Assembly (NCBI RefSeq): GCF_946151055.1
Contig: NZ_CAMGYZ010000007.1
Coordinates: forward strand, 248,001-312,000
Direction of reading: 5' to 3'
Length of the DNA stretch: 64,000 bases
Source: Bacillus sp. Marseille-Q3570
Lineage (GTDB): Bacteria; Bacillota; Bacilli; Bacillales; Fictibacillaceae
In this document: piece by piece, positions 8,648-16,927 of the stretch
Layout: every line of letters begins with the position of its first letter
How positions within the stretch are numbered: position 1 is the stretch's first letter
Notes under the pieces: generated by a model
Seen by the model: only the letters and a program-made list of their open reading frames with translations
What the model was told of the DNA's origin: nothing
The model's database searches: none
Program-made: the position numbers and the translations under genes

Positions 8648-11600
8648 CTAAGATTTTGGTATATCTTCCGATTGTTCTTTTTTCCTTTTCCGTGTTTCTT
8701 TTAACCGGTCGAATTGGTTATAGATGACTGGTATGAAAATCAGACTGATCAATGTCCCGAATAGAAGACCAAAAATAATCACAATCGCCATAGGTTGTTG
8801 GATTTCTGTACCTTCACCGATCCCGATCATAAGTGGGATCAAGCCGAGGATCGTCGTCAAGGCAGTCATCATGATCGGACGTAAACGTGCTTTACCTGCC
8901 CTTACAATCGAACGGGAAGTGGAGATTCCTCTTTGTTTCAACTGATTGATATAGTCGACGAGTACGATGGCGTTGTTGACTATGATCCCTGTCAAAATCA
9001 AGATTCCGACTAACGAACCAACTCCAAAAGGCTGACGGGTTACGACCAATCCCAGCAAAATTCCAATTGCCGTAAGTGGTATCGAGAACATGATGATGAA
9101 TGGGTAGAAATAGGATTCGAATTGACCGGCCATAACCATGTATATTAAAACAATCGCAAGTGCCAAAGCACCGCTCAATTTTAGGAAGGCATCTTTCATT
9201 TGTTGATTTTGACCACCGAACGAAATTTCATAGCCAGATGGTAGAGAGACATTCTCTTTCATTTGTTTTTTGACATCATCCATTACATTTCCCAGGTCTC
9301 GATCGAGAATTGATGCGCTGACCCTGATTTCCCGTAATCGATCGGACCTGTTGATTTGACTGGGACCAGTTCCTTGATTGATCTCAGCTATCGACTTCAA
9401 TTTCACCAATTCTCCCCTAGGTGTCTCGATATTTAAATTCTTTAGATCTTCGACATCTCCAAGCTTTTCTGGATCGACTTGAACCCTTACGTCGACCTGG
9501 TCACCGCTTCGATTGAATACAGTAGCGACTCTACCGTTCGTTGCATTTTGAACAGCTTGCGACACCTGGGCACTGGTCAGACCGAAACTTGAGGCTTTGG
9601 TTCGATCAACTTCAATTTCAACCTGAGGATTCCCTGTTTCATAATTAGAATCGATTTCCCGAATTCCATCCACCTTATTGATTTCTGCCTTAATATTGTC
9701 TGAAATGGTTTCAAGTGTCCCTAAATCCGGACCAGACACTTCTATAGACACGGGCGATTCTGAAAAGCCTGCGTCACTTGCTTGTACAGATATCTCAGCA
9801 TTTTCAACCTTGCCGATTTTTGATCTGATGGTTTCGGCTATTTGAACATCCGATTGCTCACGTTCGGAAATAGGCTTCAATAATATGCTGTACATTGCCG
9901 TATTACTATTGGTGCCAGCCTGGATGGAAAAGTCATTCGACCCGCCGATTGTCACATAATAGAGATCAATTGCGCTAATACTATCCAATTTTTCATTGAT
10001 GACTTCAGTTGTTTGATAGGTTGATTCAGTACTGCTTCCTGGTGGCAGTTCTACATCAATATTAACGTAACTCTGGTCTTGTGCTGGTAAAAACTCTGTC
10101 CCTATGAATGGGATAGCCGATAGCGATACGAGCAGGAGAATCAATGTACCGAAAATCACCCGCTTCGGATAACGAAGTGCTTTTCTTAAGAGATAGACAT
10201 AGCGCCTTTGAAAGTTTAGAAACTTCCCTTTCTGATTGATTTTCTTGTGTTTTCCTGAGATCAAGTTAGATGACAATAATGGAACGATGATCAGCGCTGT
10301 GATGAGTGAAGCTGCGAGCGCATACGTAACACTTAGAGCTAATGGTTTAAATAACTGTGCAGCCAAACCATCGACAAAAACGATCGGCAGAAAAACGACC
10401 ACAGTTGTCAGGGTAGAGGCGATGACAGCACCGCTGACTTCTTTTGTCCCAGTGATCGCAGCCTCTTTTATAGGTACTCCTTTTTCCCTTAGTCTGTATA
10501 TACTTTCTAAAATGACGATGGAATTATCGACAATCATACCAACCCCGAGTGCCAATCCACCTAAAGTTAGCAGGTTGAGGGTTTGGCCAGAAAAATACAT
10601 GAAAATGAAAGCAGTCATCACAGAGATCGGTATCGAGAAGCCGATGATCAAAGTACTGCGGATATTCCTTAAGAAAAGATACAGGATTCCGGCGGCAAGT
10701 AAACTACCGATGATCATATTAAGGAGAACCGCTTTAATGGACTGTTTAATGAATTTAGCCTGATTGAAAATCGTCTCCACTTTCACATTTTCGGAAAGTG
10801 GGAGATCTTCCAATTTCTTTTCGACGTTGTTGGCTACCGTAACGGTATTCTCTCCGGATTGTTTCAGGATGGATATACCGATGCTCGGTTCACCGTTCAG
10901 ATAACTGATCTGGTCTGCATTCGCTGTCGTCTCTTCAACTTCAACGAGCTGGTCCAGTTCCACGACCCCGTTTTTAGTCGGAATTGGTAATTGTCTGAGC
11001 TCAGTGATCGAATCGAATTCTCCTACAACACGTAATGGATACTTCATTTCTTTATCATTGATTTCTCCACTTGGCATCGTCACGTTTTCTCCAGCTAAAA
11101 TTTGTCTGAGCTGGTCGATGGTGATACCAAAATCATTCAAAGCTTCTGGATCGACAGACACGTTTACGACTTTCTCTGTGCCACCTTCAATGGTGACAGA
11201 AGCAACGCCATCAATTGAATCCAGGGCAGGCTTGATTTCATTTTCTACAAGTTTCTTGGCAGAGACTAGGTCACCATCTGGCGCTTGGATGCCTAACCGG
11301 ACAATCGGGAGGTCATTCGGATTGAACCGGAGAACTCTTGGTTGTGGAACGTCTCGAGGGAGTTGACCACGAACTGCATCAAGCTGTTCCCTCATTTTTA
11401 AGGCGGCAAAGTCCATGTCGGTGCCCCAGTTGTATGACACAATAATAAGTGCCCCGCCTGTTCTAGAAACAGATGAAACACTTTCAACGTTAGGGATGGT
11501 TCCCATGATATTTTCGATCGGTTGAGCAAGAAGTTTCTCAACTTCCTCTGGACTTGCGCCTTCATATGTAACCGTGACTGCTGCAACTGGAAAAGTAAGA

Positions 11601-11716
11601 TCAGGGAATAAGTCGACCGGTGTGTTCCGGACACTTACCGCCCCGATGATTAGCATGAATAAGATCACCATTCCCATGGCGATTGGTCTAAATACGGAAA
11701 GTTCGGTTATTTTCAT
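8648..11716 (-). CDS. RND multidrug efflux transporter (HAE-1/AcrB type, SwrC-like)
   Basis: A 1022-residue proton-driven exporter of the RND superfamily. It has the usual plan of two repeats, each one helix, a large extracytoplasmic domain and five further helices. The N-terminal ITELSVFRP, the pore-domain segment and the helix-4 motif GMIVDNSIVILE in the first repeat, with GIIVNNAIVLVDYIN in the second, are characteristic. The Asp in VDN is the expected proton-relay residue. In Gram-positives such pumps (B. subtilis SwrC) export surfactants and amphipathic drugs. It lies directly after its adaptor gene. I chose ATG 11716; GTG 11725, which touches the adaptor's stop, is an alternative. Confidence 0.9.
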   Translation of the reverse strand: MKITELSVFRPIAMGMVILFMLIIGAVSVRNTPVDLFPDLTFPVAAVTVTYEGASPEEVEKLLAQPIENIMGTIPNVESVSSVSRTGGALIIVSYNWGTDMDFAALKMREQLDAVRGQLPRDVPQPRVLRFNPNDLPIVRLGIQAPDGDLVSAKKLVENEIKPALDSIDGVASVTIEGGTEKVVNVSVDPEALNDFGITIDQLRQILAGENVTMPSGEINDKEMKYPLRVVGEFDSITELRQLPIPTKNGVVELDQLVEVEETTANADQISYLNGEPSIGISILKQSGENTVTVANNVEKKLEDLPLSENVKVETIFNQAKFIKQSIKAVLLNMIIGSLLAAGILYLFLRNIRSTLIIGFSIPISVMTAFIFMYFSGQTLNLLTLGGLALGVGMIVDNSIVILESIYRLREKGVPIKEAAITGTKEVSGAVIASTLTTVVVFLPIVFVDGLAAQLFKPLALSVTYALAASLITALIIVPLLSSNLISGKHKKINQKGKFLNFQRRYVYLLRKALRYPKRVIFGTLILLLVSLSAIPFIGTEFLPAQDQSYVNIDVELPPGSSTESTYQTTEVINEKLDSISAIDLYYVTIGGSNDFSIQAGTNSNTAMYSILLKPISEREQSDVQIAETIRSKIGKVENAEISVQASDAGFSESPVSIEVSGPDLGTLETISDNIKAEINKVDGIREIDSNYETGNPQVEIEVDRTKASSFGLTSAQVSQAVQNATNGRVATVFNRSGDQVDVRVQVDPEKLGDVEDLKNLNIETPRGELVKLKSIAEINQGTGPSQINRSDRLREIRVSASILDRDLGNVMDDVKKQMKENVSLPSGYEISFGGQNQQMKDAFLKLSGALALAIVLIYMVMAGQFESYFYPFIIMFSIPLTAIGILLGLVVTRQPFGVGSLVGILILTGIIVNNAIVLVDYINQLKQRGISTSRSIVRAGKARLRPIMMTALTTILGLIPLMIGIGEGTEIQQPMAIVIIFGLLFGTLISLIFIPVIYNQFDRLKETRKRKKEQSEDIPKS

Positions 11717-11725
11717 CAAGTCCAC

Positions 11726-12904
11726 TCACTTTTTAATACTGATTTTCGAACGGTTTATCAATTGGTATTTTCCTTCGGTGACAACAATGTCACCTTCAGT
11801 CAATCCATTGCTTACATGACTTGTATGCTTGCCTGATGCTTCGAGTCCAATTACTCGTTTGATCGCACGTTCATCCTGGACGACAAAGACATATGGCTTG
11901 TTTTGCTCATAGAGAATAGCCTGATTCGGAACAGTCAGTGCATTTTCTTTGATCCTGATATCGATCAGAGCAGTAGCAACTGAATCTGACTGGATGTTTT
12001 CCTGGTTTTCAGGTAATGGGACTGAAACCGTGTACGTGTTTGTTTCCGGATTGGGTTCTGATGAAATGGATGCGATTGTACCTTTAATCGGTTTTGATAC
12101 GTCATCAAAGCTCATTTGTACTGCCATATCCTCTGTGAGTTCTTTTATATGGAATTTATTTGCACTGAATACAGCCTTCAGATCTTGATTACTTGAAACA
12201 ACAGCTAAAGGTGAAGAAGGGAGGGCTGGAATTCCAGCTTTTGCATTGACTTGATCGACTGTCCCATTGATTGGTGATGTGATCTTAGTAGCTTCTAATG
12301 CACTTTCGGCTTGTCTCACAGCTCCCTTTGCCTGTTCCAGTTGACCGTTGATCAGCGGTAGGGTGGAAGCAGTAAGGGAGGAACCAGTCGAGGCTACTCC
12401 TTTTAATTGTTCAAGTGTTTCTGAGATCGTAGCTGTGATTTCATCAGAATCAACTTGTTCAGGTGAAGGGATCTCTTCCAGCTGATCGATGGTTTCATCA
12501 ATGACGTCGTTCACACGGGATTGTGTAGCTTGTTGTTGTTCGATCGCTGAATTCAGTTGATTTCGCGAACGCTCAAGGGTCGAGACGGCTGATCGAGCTT
12601 GCGCAAGTTGTTGTCGTAGTTGTTGGTCTTCTAATGAAAAGAGCAGATCTCCTTTTTTAACATGATCTCCTTCTTTTATATGTACTTCTTTTACTTGAGA
12701 AGGTGTGGAGGAGATGACAGGGACTTGCTCAGACGGGGTTGCTTTACCAACGAGTTCAATTGATTCTTTGAAGGTGGATTTTTCAACAGTTGCCGTCTTT
12801 ACAGGTATCGCATTGTCAGCAGCGTTGTCGCTTGTAATGATATCTTCGGAACACGCTGTTAAAAGGAATATGAAACTACTAAGCAAAGCTAATGACTTTT
12901 TCAA
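11726..12904 (-). CDS. RND efflux adaptor lipoprotein (HlyD/MFP family)
   Basis: A 392-residue periplasmic-adaptor-type subunit. The N-terminus is a lipoprotein signal with lipobox LTAC (Cys at about residue 18), so it should be anchored outside the membrane. It then shows the barrel-sandwich halves (VKEVHIKEGDHVKKGDLLF and KITSPINGTVDQVNAKAG) flanking a long helical hairpin rich in Gln, Glu and Ser, and a beta-barrel domain near the C-terminus (VPNQAILYEQ). It is the first gene of a two-gene operon with the RND pump and faces away from spx. Confidence 0.88.
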   Translation of the reverse strand: MKKSLALLSSFIFLLTACSEDIITSDNAADNAIPVKTATVEKSTFKESIELVGKATPSEQVPVISSTPSQVKEVHIKEGDHVKKGDLLFSLEDQQLRQQLAQARSAVSTLERSRNQLNSAIEQQQATQSRVNDVIDETIDQLEEIPSPEQVDSDEITATISETLEQLKGVASTGSSLTASTLPLINGQLEQAKGAVRQAESALEATKITSPINGTVDQVNAKAGIPALPSSPLAVVSSNQDLKAVFSANKFHIKELTEDMAVQMSFDDVSKPIKGTIASISSEPNPETNTYTVSVPLPENQENIQSDSVATALIDIRIKENALTVPNQAILYEQNKPYVFVVQDERAIKRVIGLEASGKHTSHVSNGLTEGDIVVTEGKYQLINRSKISIKK

Positions 12905-13166
12905 GAATACTCACTCCATTATCATCTACAAGCAAATTTATGAGAAACAATCTAAGTTTTATTATAGTTTAGGTTTAAAAAAAATAAACAAGGGAACAAG
13001 GATTTTGGGTAGGTTTAACAAGATGGACACAGTTTCTGAAGGAAATCCATTTATACCCTATCATACACATAGAAATTGTTGTATAATAAGAATTGTGATT
13101 AATAATCTTTTTAAAGTAAGATTTCTTATAAATATGATTTTCAAATCATGAAAGGAGACGATCCTT

Positions 13167-13562
13167 ATGGTTACATTATATACTTCTCCAAGCTGCACTT
13201 CATGCAGAAAGGCTAGAGCATGGTTAGAGGAACACGAAATACCCTTCCAAGAGCGTAATATCTTTTCAGAGCCATTGTCAATCAATGAGCTAAAAGAAAT
13301 TTTGCGAATGACAGAGGAAGGTACAGACGAAATCATTTCGAAACGCTCCAAGACGTTCCAGGAACTGAATGTCAATCTCGAAACGATGCCATTACAAGAT
13401 CTGTTCGAGCTGATGAGCGAAAATCCTGGACTACTGCGTCGCCCGATTTTGATTGATGAAAAACGTCTGCAAGTAGGATACAACGAAGATGAAATCCGTC
13501 GTTTCCTACCAAGAAAAGTACGTACATTCCAACTGCTCGAAGCTCAAAAAATGGTCAATTAA
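13167..13562 (+). CDS. spx: Spx, redox-sensing transcriptional regulator
   Basis: A 131-residue ArsC-like protein that matches Spx throughout. The redox switch is C10-x-x-C13 in SPSCTSC, and Arg92 in LLRRPIL is the residue known to stabilise the oxidised form. Oxidised Spx binds the alpha subunit of RNA polymerase and turns on thiol-homeostasis genes; its level is set by ClpXP with the adaptor SpxH, encoded 9.6 kb downstream. An AAAGGAG ribosome site precedes the ATG, and a good terminator follows. The upstream 262-bp region is AT-rich and shared with the divergent RND adaptor gene; several TATAAT-like hexamers are present, as expected for a gene with multiple promoters, but I cannot rank them. 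Confidence 0.95.
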   Translation: MVTLYTSPSCTSCRKARAWLEEHEIPFQERNIFSEPLSINELKEILRMTEEGTDEIISKRSKTFQELNVNLETMPLQDLFELMSENPGLLRRPILIDEKRLQVGYNEDEIRRFLPRKVRTFQLLEAQKMVN

Positions 13563-13566
13563 TAAT

Positions 13567-13613
13567 GAAAAGACTGCTGCTTAACTTTAAAGGTAGGCAA
13601 CAGTCTTTTTTTG
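13567..13613 (+). terminator. Terminator of spx
   Basis: AAGACTGCTGCTTA and TAGGCAACAGTCTT form an imperfect stem followed by TTTTTTT, immediately after the spx stop. Confidence 0.85.
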
Positions 13614-13999
13614 TTTTATTTAGAGGGGGAGCTTGGGGTGCTGATTGTTGAGCACGGGAGGGATTTTCTTCTTGCAGTGGGTTGTGTTGAGGGGATTTCG
13701 CTGTCGTGGAGTGGGGCTATTTTACTAAATTACGCAAGATGACCTCAGAATTACGCAAGATGACCTCAGAATTACGCAAAATGCCCTCGGAATTGCTCAA
13801 GATGACCTCAGAATTACGCAAGATGCCCTCGGAATTGCTCATGCTCCGCACATATTTGCTCAAGCAGTGCTCAAATTTGATCAAAAACCTCCACATACGC
13901 CTCCTGAAACACCTTATAAATAAAATTATGCCGCTCAAAAAAGGGAAAATGGAAGTGCGACTAGAATAAAACTGAAAGAATTAAGAAAGGAGTGATTTT
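13614..13999. other. Intergenic region between spx and the NERD gene
   Basis: About 385 bp. The first hundred bases are G-rich and featureless; the middle is the 21-bp repeat array described separately; the end carries the AAGGAGTGAT ribosome site of the NERD gene. A 264-base open frame covers the array, but it exists because 21 is a multiple of three, and I do not treat it as a gene. Confidence 0.6.
13730..13875. repeat. 21-bp tandem repeat array A
   Basis: Seven consecutive units: five of exactly 21 bases (13730-13834), then a 20-base and a 21-base degenerate unit. The first two are identical. Units start with TTACGCAAGATG or TTGCTCAAGATG and end with CCTCAGAA or CCTCGGAA; the two head types alternate. 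The core is TTRCGCAA or TTGCTCAA. There are no unique spacers, so it is not CRISPR. A related 21-bp array lies at 56615-56740. Confidence 0.9.
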
Positions 14000-14992
14000 T
14001 TGACGCAAAAAATTACTTTTCACTCACCAAAAATCGAAAAGCTTGAAGCAATACTAAGAAGATGTCCACCTTACCATCCTAAAAGAGCAAAAGCCGAAAT
14101 CTTGTTGTCGAAAAGCAAGGCTGGAGAGAAGGGTGAAAGGTCACTTGACTATCCCTTAAGCTTTCTCGATGAAAAAGGATACACGATTTTTAATGGTACC
14201 CGCTTATCAAGCGGTGAATATTACTTCCAATTGGATTCACTTTTAACCCACGCGAAATTCACCATTATATTAGAAGTCAAAAATTTAGCCGGAAAACTTA
14301 TTTTTGACACCGCACATAGCCAACTCATCCAACAATTAGATGACGGACGGGAAGTAATTTACAAAGATCCGATACAACAGGTAGAACATCAACATTTTCA
14401 ACTGAGGAGATGGTTAGAACAACATAAGTTCCCGAATGATATACCGATATATTCATTTGTTGTTGTGACAAATGACTCCGCTCAAATCGTTCCTCGGGAT
14501 AATGAGAAGCTGCTCACGGAAAAAGTCCTTCGCAATTCCTTACTCCGTATAACAATAGAAAATCTTCACCATAACCACACTAAAGAGTATCTTTCAACCA
14601 AAGATCTAAGAAAACTAAAGAAGTTGATAATAAAACATCACACTCCTCATGATCCAGATCTTCTCAGCCAGCTGGAAATTTCAAAAGATGAGCTTATAAC
14701 TGGAGTAAGATGCCCTCATTGTTTCACTATTCCAATGAAAAGAATTCACGGCAAGTGGATTTGCCACACTTGTCAAACAGTCTCAAAAGACGCTCACTTA
14801 AATGCGCTTCGTGATTATTACCTCTTAATCCAACCCGCCATTACAAACCAACAATTAAGAAATTATCTTCAAATCGATTCCAGAAATTCTGCAAGGTACT
14901 TATTACAATCATTAAAACTACAACATAAAGGAAATACGTCCAGACTCAGTTACGACCTTTCCGCCTTATGGTCAGCAAAGAAATTCTATTAA
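14000..14992 (+). CDS. NERD-domain protein with C-terminal zinc ribbon
   Basis: A 330-residue cytoplasmic protein. Residues about 45-160 show the nuclease-related domain (NERD) pattern: GEKGERSL at the start, then FQLDSLL and IILEVKNLAG, where the acidic residue and EVK form a nuclease-like core as in Holliday-resolvase folds, followed by Q/H-rich HQHFQLRRWL. A four-Cys zinc ribbon is seen near residues 233-255 (CPHC and CHTC). The start is TTG 14000, eight bases after AAGGAG. B. subtilis has no gene at this position between spx and yjbE, so it is an insertion relative to that order. A DNA-related role is likely, but activity is unproven. Confidence 0.75.
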   Translation: MTQKITFHSPKIEKLEAILRRCPPYHPKRAKAEILLSKSKAGEKGERSLDYPLSFLDEKGYTIFNGTRLSSGEYYFQLDSLLTHAKFTIILEVKNLAGKLIFDTAHSQLIQQLDDGREVIYKDPIQQVEHQHFQLRRWLEQHKFPNDIPIYSFVVVTNDSAQIVPRDNEKLLTEKVLRNSLLRITIENLHHNHTKEYLSTKDLRKLKKLIIKHHTPHDPDLLSQLEISKDELITGVRCPHCFTIPMKRIHGKWICHTCQTVSKDAHLNALRDYYLLIQPAITNQQLRNYLQIDSRNSARYLLQSLKLQHKGNTSRLSYDLSALWSAKKFY

Positions 14993-14996
14993 CAAA

Positions 14997-15030
14997 AAAC
15001 CCACCCAATTTTGGGCGAGCCCTTTTTATC
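14997..15030 (-). terminator. Possible terminator of yjbE
   Basis: Read on the minus strand, CGCCCAAAATTGGGTGGG forms a short imperfect hairpin followed by TTTTTTG. It may also stop the convergent NERD transcript weakly. Confidence 0.45.
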
Positions 15031-15037
15031 TAACTTT

Positions 15038-15712
15038 TCAGTTCAAACTTTCACGTGTTTTTATGCGTTTGGTGAACCATCCTGATAACAGGACACCGCC
15101 GATGATGAATACGTATAGGAGAACGCTAAGGAAATCATTGTGTCCAATCAAGTTGTGGATGATATTTTCCTCTGTGATCATCTTAGCTGCTGTAAATGCG
15201 AGAATCCCTGATCCGATATAGACGAGTGCCGGAAATCGTTCCATGAAATGGAGGATCAATTTACTTCCCCAAATGATGATCGGTACCGATACGAGTAATC
15301 CGATGATCACGAGTAAGATGTTTCCATGAGCGGCACCTGCGATGGCCAGTACATTATCGAGGCCCATCACGATATCCGCAACGACAATTGTCCTTACAGC
15401 CTCTCTTAATGTTGTCCCAGCCTTGATGTCTGCTTCGCCACTATCTTCAGCCAACAAATTATAGGCGATGTAAACAAGAAGGACGCCACCAACTAACATA
15501 AGGTAAGGTATTTTTAATAAGTAAACGGCAACAATGGTTAGGACAACCCTTACGGCAATCGCTAAACCTGTCCCTAATAAAATCGCTTTATTCCGCTGGT
15601 GAACGGGTAAATTACGACTTGCCAACGCGATGACAATCGCATTATCCCCGCCAAGAACGATGTCAATGGCAATAATTGATAAAAGTGCAATGATAAATTC
15701 CGATTCAAACAA
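15038..15712 (-). CDS. yjbE: YjbE, TerC family membrane protein
   Basis: A 224-residue integral membrane protein with about seven helices. The conserved TerC pattern is seen as IDIVLGGDNAIVIA in the first helix and DIVMGLDNVLAIAG in the fourth, with paired Asp residues in the membrane thought to bind a metal. Bacillus TerC proteins have been linked to manganese export and to metalation of secreted enzymes. Position next to spx and mecA matches B. subtilis yjbE. I propose TTG 15712 as the start because AAAGGGG sits nine bases upstream; the open frame runs on to 15781. I found no yybP-ykoY-like riboswitch in the leader. Confidence 0.8.
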   Translation of the reverse strand: MFESEFIIALLSIIAIDIVLGGDNAIVIALASRNLPVHQRNKAILLGTGLAIAVRVVLTIVAVYLLKIPYLMLVGGVLLVYIAYNLLAEDSGEADIKAGTTLREAVRTIVVADIVMGLDNVLAIAGAAHGNILLVIIGLLVSVPIIIWGSKLILHFMERFPALVYIGSGILAFTAAKMITEENIIHNLIGHNDFLSVLLYVFIIGGVLLSGWFTKRIKTRESLN

Positions 15713-16079
15713 AAAAGTAAGCCCCTTTCTAATATGAAAAAACACTTGACGTTGGCTTATAATCCACGTACAATCAACCAAAATAGCTATATGTACAAGA
15801 TCATGAACGTTGAAATTATAAAATAGTTCTTCAATAGCGTCAAGCTAGGCAGTATCGGTTATCGGCCTATTTATGGTAAAAAAGTAAAAATGGTCATGCA
15901 TTTTTATTTCATTCCTCACTTATTTATCATAGAATAGAAGTACAAGAAACTCCAACACTTTATTATTGATTCAGCATCGTACAAAACGGGAACACTATAC
16001 GAAAGAAGGTAAATTTTGACGTACAGGGGTTCAAAATCTCTTCCAGGTGAGCAATCTGGATCGAAGGGAGAGAAACACC
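15713..16079. other. Divergent intergenic region between yjbE and mecA
   Basis: About 365 bp carrying the two divergent leaders. A small inverted repeat (TAGGC ... GCCTA, 15846-15869) is the only structure I noted. The last 35 bases hold the mecA ribosome site AGGGAGAG. The open frames running back into this region from both genes are extensions, not separate genes. Confidence 0.5.
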
Positions 16080-16757
16080 ATGGAAATAGAACGTGTAAAT
16101 GAGTATACAATAAAGTTTTTCATAACTTATAGCGATATAGAGACAAGAGGATTCGATAAAGAAGAAATTTGGCAAAACCGGGAACGGGGAGAAGAGCTGT
16201 TCTGGGAGATGATGGATGAAGCACATCAACAGGAACAATTTTCATTAGAAGGTCCACTTTGGATTCAGGTCCAGGCTTTAGATAAGGGACTTGAGATCTT
16301 GGTGACACGGGCTTCGTTATCACAGGATGGTTCGAAATTGGAGCTTCCGATTTCAGATGACAAGCAAGTCGATGTGCCAGTTGATGAAAACATTGAAAAG
16401 ATGCTTGACCATCAATTCAATTCCGATGTTGATAACGATGATGCTTCTGAACCCGATGATGAGGATTACTTATCTTTCATGATCCGTTTCGATGACATCG
16501 AGGATCTCATATCATTAAGTCACGATATCAATTGCGAGTCATTTGAAGATATCCTTTATCATTATGAGAATAAGTACTATTTGTACGTGACTTTCTATGA
16601 TTCGTTCAGTGAATCTGAACAGGATGATGTGTTGAGCAGATTGCTGGAATTTGGTGATGAAACAGATCTTACCGTTCATCGGATCGAAGAGTATGGTAAA
16701 GTGATTCTTGCAGAAAATGCGCTCGAACAATTGAACGAGTATTTTCCTAAGAAGTAG
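16080..16757 (+). CDS. mecA: MecA, adaptor protein for ClpCP
   Basis: A 225-residue adaptor that brings ComK and other substrates to the ClpC ATPase and controls competence. The N-terminal substrate-binding domain begins MEIERVNEYTIKFFI, typical of MecA; an acidic linker (residues about 110-140, rich in Asp) leads to the C-terminal ClpC-binding domain ending EYGKVILAENALEQL. ATG 16080 is preceded by AGGGAGAG; longer frames to 16047 are unsupported. Together with SpxH this puts two protease adaptors in one neighbourhood. A terminator follows. Confidence 0.93.
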   Translation: MEIERVNEYTIKFFITYSDIETRGFDKEEIWQNRERGEELFWEMMDEAHQQEQFSLEGPLWIQVQALDKGLEILVTRASLSQDGSKLELPISDDKQVDVPVDENIEKMLDHQFNSDVDNDDASEPDDEDYLSFMIRFDDIEDLISLSHDINCESFEDILYHYENKYYLYVTFYDSFSESEQDDVLSRLLEFGDETDLTVHRIEEYGKVILAENALEQLNEYFPKK

Positions 16758-16761
16758 TGGG

Positions 16762-16802
16762 ACGCCGATCTTCGTCAAGAATTTCGGCGTTTTCGTTTTT
16801 TA
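16762..16802 (+). terminator. Terminator of mecA
   Basis: ACGCCGA and TCGGCGT form a seven-base stem with a long loop, followed by T-rich TTTTCGTTTTTT. Confidence 0.7.
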
Positions 16803-16804
16803 CA

Positions 16805-16846
16805 TTTAAAGAAGAGTATAAATACCTTCTTCAAGGCTCAGCCTAC
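16805..16846 (+). repeat. Partial copy of the ~66-bp interspersed element (family R1)
   Basis: TTTAAAGAAGAGTATAAA followed by AAGGCTCAGCCTAC matches the left half of the complete R1 copy at 59335-59400. The right half is absent. Confidence 0.55.
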
Positions 16847-16927
16847 ACTAGGGCATGGGTTTGACAGGCTTTCTCCATACCATTACATTGCTAATCAATG
16901 CCACATTGAGTTCAGAGGGATGTAACC

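Noticed and set aside
13730-13875. CRISPR array
   Set aside because: Units follow each other directly without unique spacers, are only 21 bases long, and no cas genes are near.
13706-13969. Open frame of 87 codons on the plus strand with LRKMTSE-type heptad repeats
   Set aside because: It is created by the 21-bp repeat array, since 21 is a multiple of three; the opposite strand is also open over the array. No ribosome site precedes it.
15713-15850. Possible yybP-ykoY manganese riboswitch before the TerC-type gene
   Set aside because: The conserved GGGGAGUAG-type segments and paired stems are not visible in the leader.
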